NCBI GenBank assembly: GCA_024639185.1
Contig: JAHEIW010000019.1
Location: 1 to 50,561 of the forward strand
Length of the DNA stretch: 50,561 nucleotides
Direction: 5' to 3'
Origin: Deltaproteobacteria bacterium
Lineage (GTDB): Bacteria; Desulfobacterota; Desulfobacteria; Desulfobacterales; JAHEIW01
Shown piece after piece: positions 27,195-35,519 of this stretch; positions within the stretch are counted from its first letter, which is position 1; each line of letters begins with the position of its first letter. The notes beneath the pieces were generated by a model. That model was not told the origin of the DNA. It did no database searches and worked only from the letters and a program-made list of their open reading frames with translations. Both the position numbers and the translations under genes were made by a program.

Positions 27195-29447
27195 TTAGAT
27201 CTTGCCTTTACTTTTTGATTGCTTGCCGATGAGCCTGATAAACGTTTCCTGCGCGGCGCGTCGTTCCCGACCCTTGCGGGGTTGTCGCTTGACGTATCTA
27301 TCGTCTGGCTGCATGTCCCAGGCCGAGCAGTTGTCTTTTTCGTAAACCTGCAGGGTCTCCTCCAGTTCCAGTTTGAGGGCGGGGTCGGTAACGGGCATGA
27401 TGGTTTCCATGCGGCGGTTAAGGTTGCGCTGCATCCAATCGGCAGAACCGATGAAGAATTCCGGATCGCCGCTATTTTCAAACCGATAGATCCGAGAATG
27501 TTCCAAAAAGCGCCCGAGGGTACTGTAAACCCGGATATTTTCTGATAACCCGGGAACGCCCGCACGCAGGCAGCAAAGACCACGGATATTAAGGGTAATG
27601 GGCACACCGGCCTGGCCGGCCCGATACAGTTCGCGAATCATACGTGCGTCCTGGAGCTGATTCATTTTGGCCCAGATACCTGAAGGGCGGCCTTTCTGGC
27701 TGTGCTGTATTTCACGATGGATCAACTCGATGAAGCGCTCGCGCATATTATACGGGGCGACCATAAGTTTGCCGTAGCTGGAAGACGGTGTAGTACCGGT
27801 CAGTTCATTGAACAAGACCGCAACATTAGACCCCAGTTCCGGTTCACAGCTTAAAATTCCCATGTCTTCATAAATTCGGGCCGTGACGGTGTGGTAGTTT
27901 CCGGTTCCCACATGCACATAGCGGCGAATGCCATCCGCTTCTTCGCGGACGACCAGGGCCAGCTTGACGTGGGTCTTGAGCCGCTCTACTCCGTAGGCAA
28001 CGTGTGCGCCCTCCCGTTCCAAAATTCTGCCCCAGGCGATGTTGGGCGCCTCATCGAAGCGCGCGGTGATTTCCACCAGCACGGCGACCTGTTTGCCCTG
28101 GCGCGCCGCCTCCAACAGCGCCTGAACGATCGGCGAGTCACTGCTGGTACGATAAATGGTGAGCTTGATGGCCAGCACCTGGGGGTCGACCGTTGCACTT
28201 TGCAAAAAATGCAAAATGGAACTGTCAAAGCTGTGGTAAGGATGGTGCAACAAAATGTCGCCTTTGCGAATTTCGGCGAATATGTCTGCCGAATCGCTGA
28301 AATCTAAACGCCTTAGTCGGGGGTGGGTTACCGGATGATGGGGTGGATCGCGCAGTTCCGGATACCCTTCCACCTGAAACTTCATCAGGTCCGCCAGGCT
28401 CATCAAACCCTCTACGGTTTCCAGTTCAGATAGATCCGCTTTGAGTTGCTCGGCGATCCAGCGCTGCATCTTTTTCGGCATATCCGCACTGACCTGAAGA
28501 CGGGTGACACCGGCAAATTTGCGGGCCGTTAGTTCTTCGGTTACCATACCGATGATCCGACCCGGGATAATATCGGCTTCAGGGTCATCTAAACCCGGGA
28601 TCGTCCGTTCCCAGGGGTCATCCTTGGCGACTCGCGTTGCACGGAAAAAATAACACTTAATCTCGGCCGCTTTGGGAAAGAGCAGGCCGAGATTGGATGC
28701 GATCACCTGCTCCAGCGGGACAAATCCGGCATTGTCGGGCAGCGGCACCCAGCGCGGACGGTTTGCCGGCACTTTAATGCGTACGAAGCGTTTGCGTTTC
28801 TTTTTGGTTTCTTTGATTTCCACCGCAATGTTCAGCCCCAGGTTGCTGATAAACGGAAAGGGGTGTGAAACATCCACAGCAAGCGGTGTCAGGATGGGCT
28901 CCACCGATTCACGAAAATAGCGCTGCATCTGTTTCTGCTGTTTGCTGCTCAATTCCGTATACTCGACAATGGGGATGCCAGCCGCCTTTAATGCCGGTCG
29001 CAGCGTTTCGGCCACCAGACGCGAAACGAGAAGGGCCTGTTTCTGCAGTTCTTCCCGACAGGCCTGCAGCTCATCTTCGGCGCTGAGACCGTCGGGAGAC
29101 AGTTTCCGTTTATTTTTGCGTTTCCGTTTTTCGATCTTGCGTTTGAGCCCGCCCATACGTTTCATGGCAAACTCGTCATACAGCATGCCCATGATGCCGG
29201 CAAACTTGACGCGTTCAAGCAAAGGCAAATCGGGGTCTCCGGCGAGCGCGAGCACCCGGCGCGCAAAGCTTAGCCAGCTTAACTCGCGGTTGATGAGCGC
29301 ACTGGGCGAATCAACATCGATTTTTTGCGGTTTGTCCTCGATTGTTGACGTCTTTTCGGCGGGCATGTCTTTGGCCGCAGAAATGTCGATTGGCCGGTCT
29401 TCTTTGGCAAGCAACGACGCTTTGGGTTGATGCTCCTGAGGGCTCAT
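27195..29447 (-). CDS. ppk1: Polyphosphate kinase 1
   Basis: 750 residues from the ATG at 29447, chosen for the GGGAG upstream; a GTG at 29531 would add 28 residues. A low-complexity 45-residue start precedes the N domain (LINRELSWLSFARRVL). The catalytic histidine region 'VERLKTHVKLALVV' and 'YVHVGTGNYHTVTA' of the phospholipase D-like C1/C2 domains are intact, as is 'IGSADWMQRNLNRRMET'. The enzyme reversibly builds polyphosphate from ATP via a phosphohistidine. It heads the unit ppk1-CHAD-parA and diverges from a damaged ppx. Confidence 0.97.
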   Translation of the reverse strand: MSPQEHQPKASLLAKEDRPIDISAAKDMPAEKTSTIEDKPQKIDVDSPSALINRELSWLSFARRVLALAGDPDLPLLERVKFAGIMGMLYDEFAMKRMGGLKRKIEKRKRKNKRKLSPDGLSAEDELQACREELQKQALLVSRLVAETLRPALKAAGIPIVEYTELSSKQQKQMQRYFRESVEPILTPLAVDVSHPFPFISNLGLNIAVEIKETKKKRKRFVRIKVPANRPRWVPLPDNAGFVPLEQVIASNLGLLFPKAAEIKCYFFRATRVAKDDPWERTIPGLDDPEADIIPGRIIGMVTEELTARKFAGVTRLQVSADMPKKMQRWIAEQLKADLSELETVEGLMSLADLMKFQVEGYPELRDPPHHPVTHPRLRRLDFSDSADIFAEIRKGDILLHHPYHSFDSSILHFLQSATVDPQVLAIKLTIYRTSSDSPIVQALLEAARQGKQVAVLVEITARFDEAPNIAWGRILEREGAHVAYGVERLKTHVKLALVVREEADGIRRYVHVGTGNYHTVTARIYEDMGILSCEPELGSNVAVLFNELTGTTPSSSYGKLMVAPYNMRERFIELIHREIQHSQKGRPSGIWAKMNQLQDARMIRELYRAGQAGVPITLNIRGLCCLRAGVPGLSENIRVYSTLGRFLEHSRIYRFENSGDPEFFIGSADWMQRNLNRRMETIMPVTDPALKLELEETLQVYEKDNCSAWDMQPDDRYVKRQPRKGRERRAAQETFIRLIGKQSKSKGKI

Positions 29448-29923
29448 AGCTGTTCTCCCGTTCACCACAATTCGGGTGCGCTTGTTTCTTAAATTAACAA
29501 AGCGGGAAATGTCCAATTGGTAAGAACGCACGGTTGATGAACTGGCGAGACGGTTTGTGGATCGACTTCAGAATTGTCGCAGGTTGTGAAATCAGATATT
29601 TCCCCCCAACTTATTCTTTATAGAAGACAGCTGGCCGGAATGTCAACCCCAATAGAACGAAGGCGCTGATAACCTGTTAATATTTAATCGATTTAGAGCG
29701 CACCCTTTTTTGTGTTCGGACACATCAGTCAACATAAAAAGACCAGGCCAGACGCTTATTCATTAAATGAAACCATGCAGCATTTGACTTTCTGATAAAC
29801 CTGTTTCACAATATCAGGTATACAAAATTGATGATGTCGAACCTCGCCGCCCACAGCAGAATGCCTCGAGTGCAGACAACCCATTATTTTAGCCTTAAAA
29901 TTTAACCCAGTGCATAAATTAAT
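29448..29923. other. Divergent regulatory region of ppk1 and ppx
   Basis: 476 bases without a supported gene. The promoters of ppk1 (minus) and ppx (plus) must lie here, but no pair of boxes was convincing. No Pho box (CTGTCAT-type direct repeats) was recognised by eye. Confidence 0.5.
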
Positions 29924-30532
29924 ATGGAAACCCTATTAAAATTCGCTGCCATTGACATCGGCTCCAATGCCGTCAGGCTGCTATTTTCCGGTGTGCTCGA
30001 AGAGGCGTATTCAGCGACCTTCAGAAAAATGTCGCTGATTCGCATGCCCATTCGCCTGGGCGATGATGCCTTTACCCAAAAACGCATTTCAGACAACAAG
30101 GTCTCACAACTGGTAAAGAGCATGGTCGGATTCAAACACCTGATCGAAGCCTTTCAGCCACTGGATATGATGGCCTGTGCCACATCGGCTATGCGTGAGG
30201 CCGAAAATGGGCCGGAAATATGCAATCGAATTTACACCGAGGCGGATATCAAAGTCGAAATTATCGACGGCGTGCGGGAAGCGCAGTTTATTTTTGAAAA
30301 TAAAAGCGCCGATCTGTTCGGCGGCAATGATGCTTACCTGTATGTGGATATCGGCGGGGGCAGTACTGAGATTACCCTGTTTTCCAGGGGGCAAATCATG
30401 ACAACCGCCTCTTTTAATATCGGTACGATCCGGTTGTTGGAGGGCCTGGCCGATGGTATCGTGCGCATCTTATATGAAAAAAATAAAGCGTCGCAGCCTC
30501 CTATCAGCAACAGCTCTCCGGAACCGATGTAA
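29924..30532 (+). pseudogene. ppx: Exopolyphosphatase (Ppx/GppA) with missing central part
   Basis: 202 residues, against about 300 for this short Ppx type. The N-terminal actin-fold domain is normal (FAAIDIGSNAVRLLFSG; CATSAMREAENG; VDIGGGSTEITLFS). At residues 168-175 the sequence passes from 'FNIGTIRLLEG' straight to 'LADGIVRILYEKNKA'. In intact relatives the latter motif closes the protein, about 100 residues later. The second lobe is thus lost in frame, so polyphosphate hydrolysis is unlikely. Alternatives are a real minimal protein or an assembly deletion. It diverges from ppk1, the usual partner. Confidence 0.7.
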
Positions 30533-30585
30533 GCCTATCGCTGTTTTATCCACCTCGACGGGTACGATTTCACCGCTGAATGCAT

Positions 30586-31644
30586 TCAAGAGCGGATCGT
30601 TACGGTCAATTGATCTTCCTTTAAGCCCGTGTCCGGGATGATTTCAATGGTTTGGAGATGAAATTTCTCACTGAGTTTTTTAACATTCCCGTTTTTGGGG
30701 CCTCTCATTTTAGAAATGCTGCGTGGATGGACATGCACGCGAACGCCTTTCCCGGTTGCATTTAAAGATTCCAGTTGCGCAATTGCCATATCCAAAAAGA
30801 TCTCTGAATACACCATATGCCCGAAAGCCGGATGATAGGGCCCGGCCAAAAGGGTTGCCGTGTCAGCCAATGCATCGGTGGCCTGCAGGCCCATGCGAAT
30901 CACGGCAATATTTTTGTTTTTAAAATACAGGTACAGCTGTTTTACCTGACGTACCGCTTCCACCAGGCTCAGCGGAATATATTCACCTTTTTGGTACCCG
31001 GTTGCCAGCGGGCTGCCGGCCACAACCACCGTCGGATAAATACGGATAAAATCCGGCTTCAAGCGGGCGATCTTCCGGGCGGAGGCTTGCAGGCGCTGAG
31101 CATCATCGCCCGGCAGACCGACCATCATCTGCACGCCCACTTCATATTCATGTTCCTGGAGAAGCTGCACCGCTTTGACAGTATCTGCGGCAGTATGGCC
31201 GCGGTTGCTGCGCTTCAGCACGCGGTCATCCATGGATTGGACGCCCAGCTCAATGGTGGTTACCGGAAACGCTTTGATAGCTGCCAGTTGCTGACGATCT
31301 ACGGTATCCGGTCGGGTTGAAAACCGGATGCTGCTTGCATGGCCTGCGGTCACATATTCTGTGGCTACCGTCAGCAGGCGCTTGATGGTCCGGGGTTGAA
31401 TTCCGAAGAAATTCCCACCGAAAAAGGCAAGCTGAGTGTATCGGCGTTGTTTATGCCGGAAGCTTAAAAAGGTTTTGATTTGCCGGCGGACATCTTTGCT
31501 TGCCGGTGTTGAATGCGTTGCGGTAATAGTTGCCTGGTTGCAAAATATACATTGATGGGGACAACCGGCGTGGGGCAAAAAAATGGGGATGATCAAAGGA
31601 CGGCTTCTGGCCGCTGGCGTCTGGCTCTTGTTAAAAAGCATCAT
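30586..31644 (-). CDS. Radical SAM protein, Elp3/YhcC-like
   Basis: 352 residues from the ATG at 31644; a TTG two codons upstream is possible. The iron-sulfur motif CPHQCIFC (CxxxCxxC) binds the [4Fe-4S] cluster and SAM. 'FFGGNFFGI', 'STRPDTVD' and 'VGLPGDDAQRL' are Elp3-type barrel segments. The C-terminal part matches the Radical_SAM_C extension found in oxygen-independent coproporphyrinogen-oxidase-like and YhcC-type proteins. The substrate is unknown; tRNA modification is possible. It converges on the damaged ppx with a 53-base gap and stands alone otherwise. Confidence 0.88.
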   Translation of the reverse strand: MMLFNKSQTPAARSRPLIIPIFLPHAGCPHQCIFCNQATITATHSTPASKDVRRQIKTFLSFRHKQRRYTQLAFFGGNFFGIQPRTIKRLLTVATEYVTAGHASSIRFSTRPDTVDRQQLAAIKAFPVTTIELGVQSMDDRVLKRSNRGHTAADTVKAVQLLQEHEYEVGVQMMVGLPGDDAQRLQASARKIARLKPDFIRIYPTVVVAGSPLATGYQKGEYIPLSLVEAVRQVKQLYLYFKNKNIAVIRMGLQATDALADTATLLAGPYHPAFGHMVYSEIFLDMAIAQLESLNATGKGVRVHVHPRSISKMRGPKNGNVKKLSEKFHLQTIEIIPDTGLKEDQLTVTIRS

Positions 31645-31734
31645 GTTCAAGTGGCAATCTGCATATCCTCTAAAATGTAAACAGGCAAAGCTCGGATATG
31701 ACGTGGTTAAAGCTAAGGAGCGGGCATGTTATTT

Positions 31735-31886
31735 TCTGAAGGCGATATGCAAATGATCTACCCAATAGCAGCACAGTGACCCGATATTTGGGAGGATCAG
31801 CTCCAATATTTTTGGGCTGCCGATGACGTCTATCTATTCCCAAATATCGGGTCACAGGCACCCTGTAATTCATATCGCCGATCAGA
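31735..31886. repeat. 152-base nested inverted repeat
   Basis: Outer arms TCTGA..GGCGATATG (31735-31749) and complement (31871-31886); inner perfect 17-base arms TGACCCGATATTTGGGA (31777-31793) and complement (31838-31854). No open frame or transposase motif lies inside, so a non-coding mobile or structural element is likely. Confidence 0.7.
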
Positions 31887-31941
31887 AAATGACATGATCC
31901 GCTCTAATTTTATCCGTCATTATCAAAGACACAACGCGCCG

Positions 31942-32055
31942 GAAGAAGCCAGCGATCAGCTGCCAGCGGCAAGTTGCCAGAAGTCAGCCGCCAGTAGCAG
32001 GAAGCCAGAGGCAAAAAATGAGTTGCCAGCAGCGAGAAACAAGCAGCAAGCAGCT
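31942..32055. repeat. Degenerate GCCAG direct-repeat tract
   Basis: Six GCCAG units at irregular spacing of about 11-21 bases (near 31948, 31962, 31976, 31990, 32004, 32025), followed by AGCAGCAAGCAGC. It resembles one arm of the inverted tracts elsewhere in the window, without a clear partner. Confidence 0.5.
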
Positions 32056-32101
32056 ATAGAATAAATGGATAAAGACTGAAATTGGCTTATGCGACGCTAA
32101 A

Positions 32102-32800
32102 TTACGACGCCTCGTTTAACTGCTCCAATGCCTTACGGGCCGCATCCTGTTCGGCTGTTTTCTTGTTTTTGCCGGTACCCTGTGCTTCGATCCCAAAAAC
32201 CTTTACCAACACCCAGAAGGTTTTATCGTGATCCGGCCCCTGTTCATTGACGACCTTATAATTGGGTATGGCGCCATGCTTTTCCTGAGCCCATTCCTGC
32301 AGACGGCTTTTGTAGTCATAACTGTCGCTTGCCGATTGAACCTGATCAACAATGGGCACAAAATTCTTTTCGATGATGCTAAAAGTGGCTTTATAACCGC
32401 TATCCAGATACAGAGCGGCGATTAATGCTTCATACGCCCCTGCCAGGATAGAATTTTTTTCCATGCCCTGGGTTTGAATCTCACCTTTACCCAGTTGTAG
32501 ATAAGATCCCAACTCGATAGCGCGCGCCATCGTAGCCAGCTGGGTCTCATTAACCAAATTGGCCCGGGTTCTGGAAAGATCGCCTTCTTTCATTTGCGGG
32601 TAACGCTCCATCAAAATATGGCCGACAATAAGATTTAAGACGGCGTCTCCGAGAAACTCGAGCCGCTCATTGTCCCGCAGATCTGAAACCAGCTGTTCGT
32701 TGACAAAGGAGCTGTGTCTCAACGCTTCTGCAAGCAGCTCTTTAGACTTAAACTGATAATCTAATTTTTGTTCAATATCGATCGAATTAACTTTATCCAT
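32102..32800 (-). CDS. rnc: Ribonuclease III
   Basis: 232 residues, normal length. The catalytic signature NERLEFLGDAVLNL (about 43-56) and the second acidic helix 'AGAYEALIAALYLD' are intact. A double-stranded RNA-binding domain fills the C-terminus (about 160-230; 'GTGKNKKTAEQDAARKALEQL'). It cleaves double-stranded RNA during rRNA and mRNA processing, and the many hairpin repeats of this genome would be natural substrates when transcribed. It is not next to era or lepB here, the usual partners. Confidence 0.97.
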   Translation of the reverse strand: MDKVNSIDIEQKLDYQFKSKELLAEALRHSSFVNEQLVSDLRDNERLEFLGDAVLNLIVGHILMERYPQMKEGDLSRTRANLVNETQLATMARAIELGSYLQLGKGEIQTQGMEKNSILAGAYEALIAALYLDSGYKATFSIIEKNFVPIVDQVQSASDSYDYKSRLQEWAQEKHGAIPNYKVVNEQGPDHDKTFWVLVKVFGIEAQGTGKNKKTAEQDAARKALEQLNEAS

Positions 32801-32990
32801 AGGTTGTCCGGCAGTTAAATGATTTTCAGATTGTGACTTGATGGGCGTTAACTAGCGGATCCGCCATACGATCTGAATCGTGCATGAAAATTGCTGCAAC
32901 TCTGGTTACAGGACGCTTTTTGCTACACCGCTTATGCCGCCATCTGTTTTTCGCAACATTATAATGACGAGCGCAATAAATATTGAAAAC

Positions 32991-33866
32991 TTAGGATATG
33001 GCAGCCATCAGTGCTTCATAAATATGATGTGAAACAAACAGATTTCCGTTTCCCGATCCCATTTGAATTTCCGGCGTTAATGCACCGTGAAAATCCGTTC
33101 CCCCGGTCAACAGCAGGTCATTTTGTTTTGCCAGGCGCTCAAACTGCTCGGTCTGCTCTGCAGTGTGTTGTGGATAGTACACTTCAATGGCACCCATTCC
33201 AATATTCACTAGATTTTGGATGAGTGTTTCCAGCTGGCTTTCATCTGCAATCTCCAGCAGTCCCGGATGGGCCAATGTGGCGACGCCACCGGCCCCCCGG
33301 ATCATTTCAATCGTCTGCTCACATTCCAGGCGTTCTTTTTCAACATAGGCAGGCTTTTGGGCACCCAATAATTTTCGGAAGGCTTCCCCAATGGAGGCGA
33401 CGTAACCTTTTTTCACCAGGGTAAGGGCAATATGCGGTCTGCCGATCTGGCCATCCCCCCCGATTTGCTGGACGTCTTCCAATGAAATCGGGAAGCCAAG
33501 CTCATTCAGACGCCTGATAATTTTAGGATTACGGTTTTTTCTGACTTCCTGGAGTTTTTTGAGCGTTTGATTCAAGACCGGGTCGTCAAGACGAATGCCG
33601 TAACCCAGGATATGAAAACTGCCGGAACCCGGAAAAAAAGGGGGGTATGCGGCGCTGATCTCGACGCCGGATAAAAATTCTAAAGACGGGGGTATGCCGG
33701 TCCGCAGGGCCTCCTTGGATCCATCGATTGAATCATGATCCGTTATGGCGATGGCTGCAAGATTGAGCTTCAGGGCACTTTCGAGGATTGCGGCTGGCGT
33801 CAGGGAGCCATCTGAGGCGGTAGAGTGTATATGAAGGTCTATCCCCAGATGGTTGTTATATTCCAA
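32991..33866 (-). CDS. PHP-domain phosphoesterase (RNase AM / YciV-like)
   Basis: 291 residues. The four PHP motifs are visible: LHIHSTASDGSL, 'AITDHDSI', 'GVATLAHPGL' and 'GTDFHG'. Proteins of this group (YciV/TrpH) hydrolyse 3',5'-nucleoside bisphosphates and trim 5' ends of RNA. The start is TTG at 33866 and overlaps the end of the upstream DksA-type gene by 11 bases, so the two are translationally coupled. No better start with ATG fits the conserved N-terminus. Confidence 0.92.
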   Translation of the reverse strand: MEYNNHLGIDLHIHSTASDGSLTPAAILESALKLNLAAIAITDHDSIDGSKEALRTGIPPSLEFLSGVEISAAYPPFFPGSGSFHILGYGIRLDDPVLNQTLKKLQEVRKNRNPKIIRRLNELGFPISLEDVQQIGGDGQIGRPHIALTLVKKGYVASIGEAFRKLLGAQKPAYVEKERLECEQTIEMIRGAGGVATLAHPGLLEIADESQLETLIQNLVNIGMGAIEVYYPQHTAEQTEQFERLAKQNDLLLTGGTDFHGALTPEIQMGSGNGNLFVSHHIYEALMAAIS

Positions 33867-34218
33867 GAGCCTTTTCTAACGCCTCCTCTTTGGATTTACA
33901 GTCAATACACTGAGTTGTAACCGGCCGCGCTTTCAGCCTTTTTAAAGAGATATCTTCGCCGCACGAATCGCAAATGCCGTAAGTATCATTTTCCAGACGG
34001 ACGATCGCCTCTTTGATTTTTTTAATCAATTTATGTTCTCTGTCGCGTATGCGCAGCATAAAATTGCGATCGGCTTCAAGTGCAGCACGATCGGTGGGGT
34101 CTGGAAAATTCTCTTTTGGTACGGTCATGCCAGACACCGTATCACCCGCCTGGTCTAAAAGCTCTTCCAGCCAATCTGTGAGCAATTTTTTAAAATATTC
34201 TTTATCTTTCTTTTTCAT
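33856..34218 (-). CDS. DksA/TraR-family zinc-finger regulator
   Basis: 120 residues from the ATG at 34218, preceded by AGGGG; a longer reading to 34260 has no site. A coiled-coil N-terminal half is followed by the C4 zinc finger CDSCGEDISLKRLKARPVTT with CIDC closing it. Such proteins enter the RNA polymerase secondary channel and change promoter choice, with ppGpp in the DksA case. The acidic tip residues cannot be judged with confidence. A good sigma70 promoter lies 110 bases upstream, and a PHP phosphoesterase gene overlaps its end. Confidence 0.92.
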   Translation of the reverse strand: MKKKDKEYFKKLLTDWLEELLDQAGDTVSGMTVPKENFPDPTDRAALEADRNFMLRIRDREHKLIKKIKEAIVRLENDTYGICDSCGEDISLKRLKARPVTTQCIDCKSKEEALEKALGI

Positions 34219-34327
34219 AGGCAAACCCCTAGTCTTTCCGGTGCTGATAAGGACTTTCAAAAATTGCTTTCATTAGCACAACTCAATTTGCCTGTAAAGC
34301 CTAAATTGCATTTTTTATTTTTGGACA

Positions 34328-34356
34328 ATTATAGCACTTCGGCACCCAGCCGACAA
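34328..34356 (-). promoter_or_regulatory. Sigma70 promoter of the DksA-type gene
   Basis: On the minus strand: TTGTCG (34356-34351), 17-base spacer, perfect TATAAT (34333-34328). Leader of about 105 bases to the ATG at 34218. Confidence 0.65.
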
Positions 34357-34434
34357 CATATGATCAATATTTATCGATAATTACTAAAGATGATATCGGT
34401 CAAAATGCATAAAAACTTTATGTATTTTAGTGGC

Positions 34435-35373
34435 TTATGCGATTTTCTTTAAAAATATTTCAAGTTGTTTCATGTTGCTGACATTGTAGATTTTAACAGG
34501 GTAATCCGATGGCAAAATCTTTTTTAACAGGCCGGCCAGGACCTTTCCGGGCCCGACTTCCACGAACGTATCCACTTTTTGCTGTGCGAATATACCCATG
34601 GCATCATACCATTTAACCGGGCTGCACAGCTGCCGCTGCATACCCGCTTTAATCTCATCGGCTTCAGTGGCCATATCGCCGGTCACATTTAAAACCAGGA
34701 TTTTTTCAGGCGGATGAAATTTTCTTTGTGACAAAATCGTATTGAATTCCTCTTCTGCTCCCTTTATCAGCTGACTGTGCCAGGCGCCACTGACTTTGAG
34801 CGGTATGGCTTTGGCGCCCTTCTGGCGGGCAAGCGCTGAAACCTGTTCAACATATTCCGGTGAACCGGTGATAACAATCTGCAGTTCGCTATTGTGGTTG
34901 GCGACTGACACAATACCCTGCGACTGAACCTCGGCGACCAAGGCCGCCACGTCAGCTATGGGAAGCCCGACAACGGCATGCATCGCCCCTTTGTTTTTGA
35001 GGGATTCGCGATGCATGAGCTTACCCCTATTGTACACAAGCTTAATGGTATCTTCGGCAGATACGACCTTTGCGGCATTTAAGGCACTGTATTCTCCCAA
35101 GCTATGACCTGCACAAAAATCATAAGCAATGCCCTCTTTTTCCAGAACTGCCAGACACGCCAGGTTAACCGTTGTCACGGCTGGCTGCAGATTGACTGTC
35201 TGGGTCAAATCTTCCATGGGGCCCTTGAAACAGAGGTCTGAGATGTGCATTTTGACCGTTTCTTCGGCCATGTCAAAGATTTCGCGCACAAAATCATATT
35301 CCTGATAAAATTCTGCGCCCATGCCGACGCTCTGTGAGCCTTGACCTGGAAATAGAAAAGCTGTTTTGCTCAT
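34435..35373 (-). CDS. fabD: Malonyl-CoA:ACP transacylase
   Basis: 312 residues. The nucleophile elbow GHSLGEYSAL holds the catalytic Ser; FPGQGSQSVGMG and the later 'SGAWHSQLIKGAEEEF' with the catalytic His complete the site, and 'FVEVGPGKVLAGL' is the C-terminal signature. It loads malonyl units onto acyl carrier protein for fatty acid synthesis. GGAGGA sits ahead of the ATG. It is separated from the other fab genes, which are not in this window, and follows hemA on the same strand after a palindromic repeat. Confidence 0.97.
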   Translation of the reverse strand: MSKTAFLFPGQGSQSVGMGAEFYQEYDFVREIFDMAEETVKMHISDLCFKGPMEDLTQTVNLQPAVTTVNLACLAVLEKEGIAYDFCAGHSLGEYSALNAAKVVSAEDTIKLVYNRGKLMHRESLKNKGAMHAVVGLPIADVAALVAEVQSQGIVSVANHNSELQIVITGSPEYVEQVSALARQKGAKAIPLKVSGAWHSQLIKGAEEEFNTILSQRKFHPPEKILVLNVTGDMATEADEIKAGMQRQLCSPVKWYDAMGIFAQQKVDTFVEVGPGKVLAGLLKKILPSDYPVKIYNVSNMKQLEIFLKKIA

Positions 35374-35392
35374 ATAAATCCTCCGGATTGAT

Positions 35393-35516
35393 TTGTCCGT
35401 TTTTCTTCGTCCGTTGTCCGTAACATGTCCACGACTAAATAACCACGGGGGGTGCCCAACCGGTCATCACATCACAATGATTTTCCAACGGACGACTGAC
35501 CACTGACAACGGGCGA
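35393..35516. repeat. Palindromic intergenic repeat, CGTCCGTTGTCCGT type
   Basis: Left arm 35393-35421 and right arm 35488-35516 are imperfect inverted copies made of 'GTCCGT' and 'GTTGTC' units. It fills the gap between hemA and fabD. Confidence 0.55.
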
Positions 35517-35519
35517 TGT

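Larger units (their letters stand above)
31645..32101. other. 457-base gap holding two different repeats
   Basis: No gene is supported. It contains the nested palindrome 31735-31886 and the GCCAG tract 31942-32055, separated by a short AT-rich spacer. Confidence 0.6.

Noticed and set aside
31942-32055. CRISPR array in the GCCAG tract
   Set aside because: Units are only 5-6 bases with irregular spacing of about 11-21 bases; no 25-40 base repeats and no cas genes.
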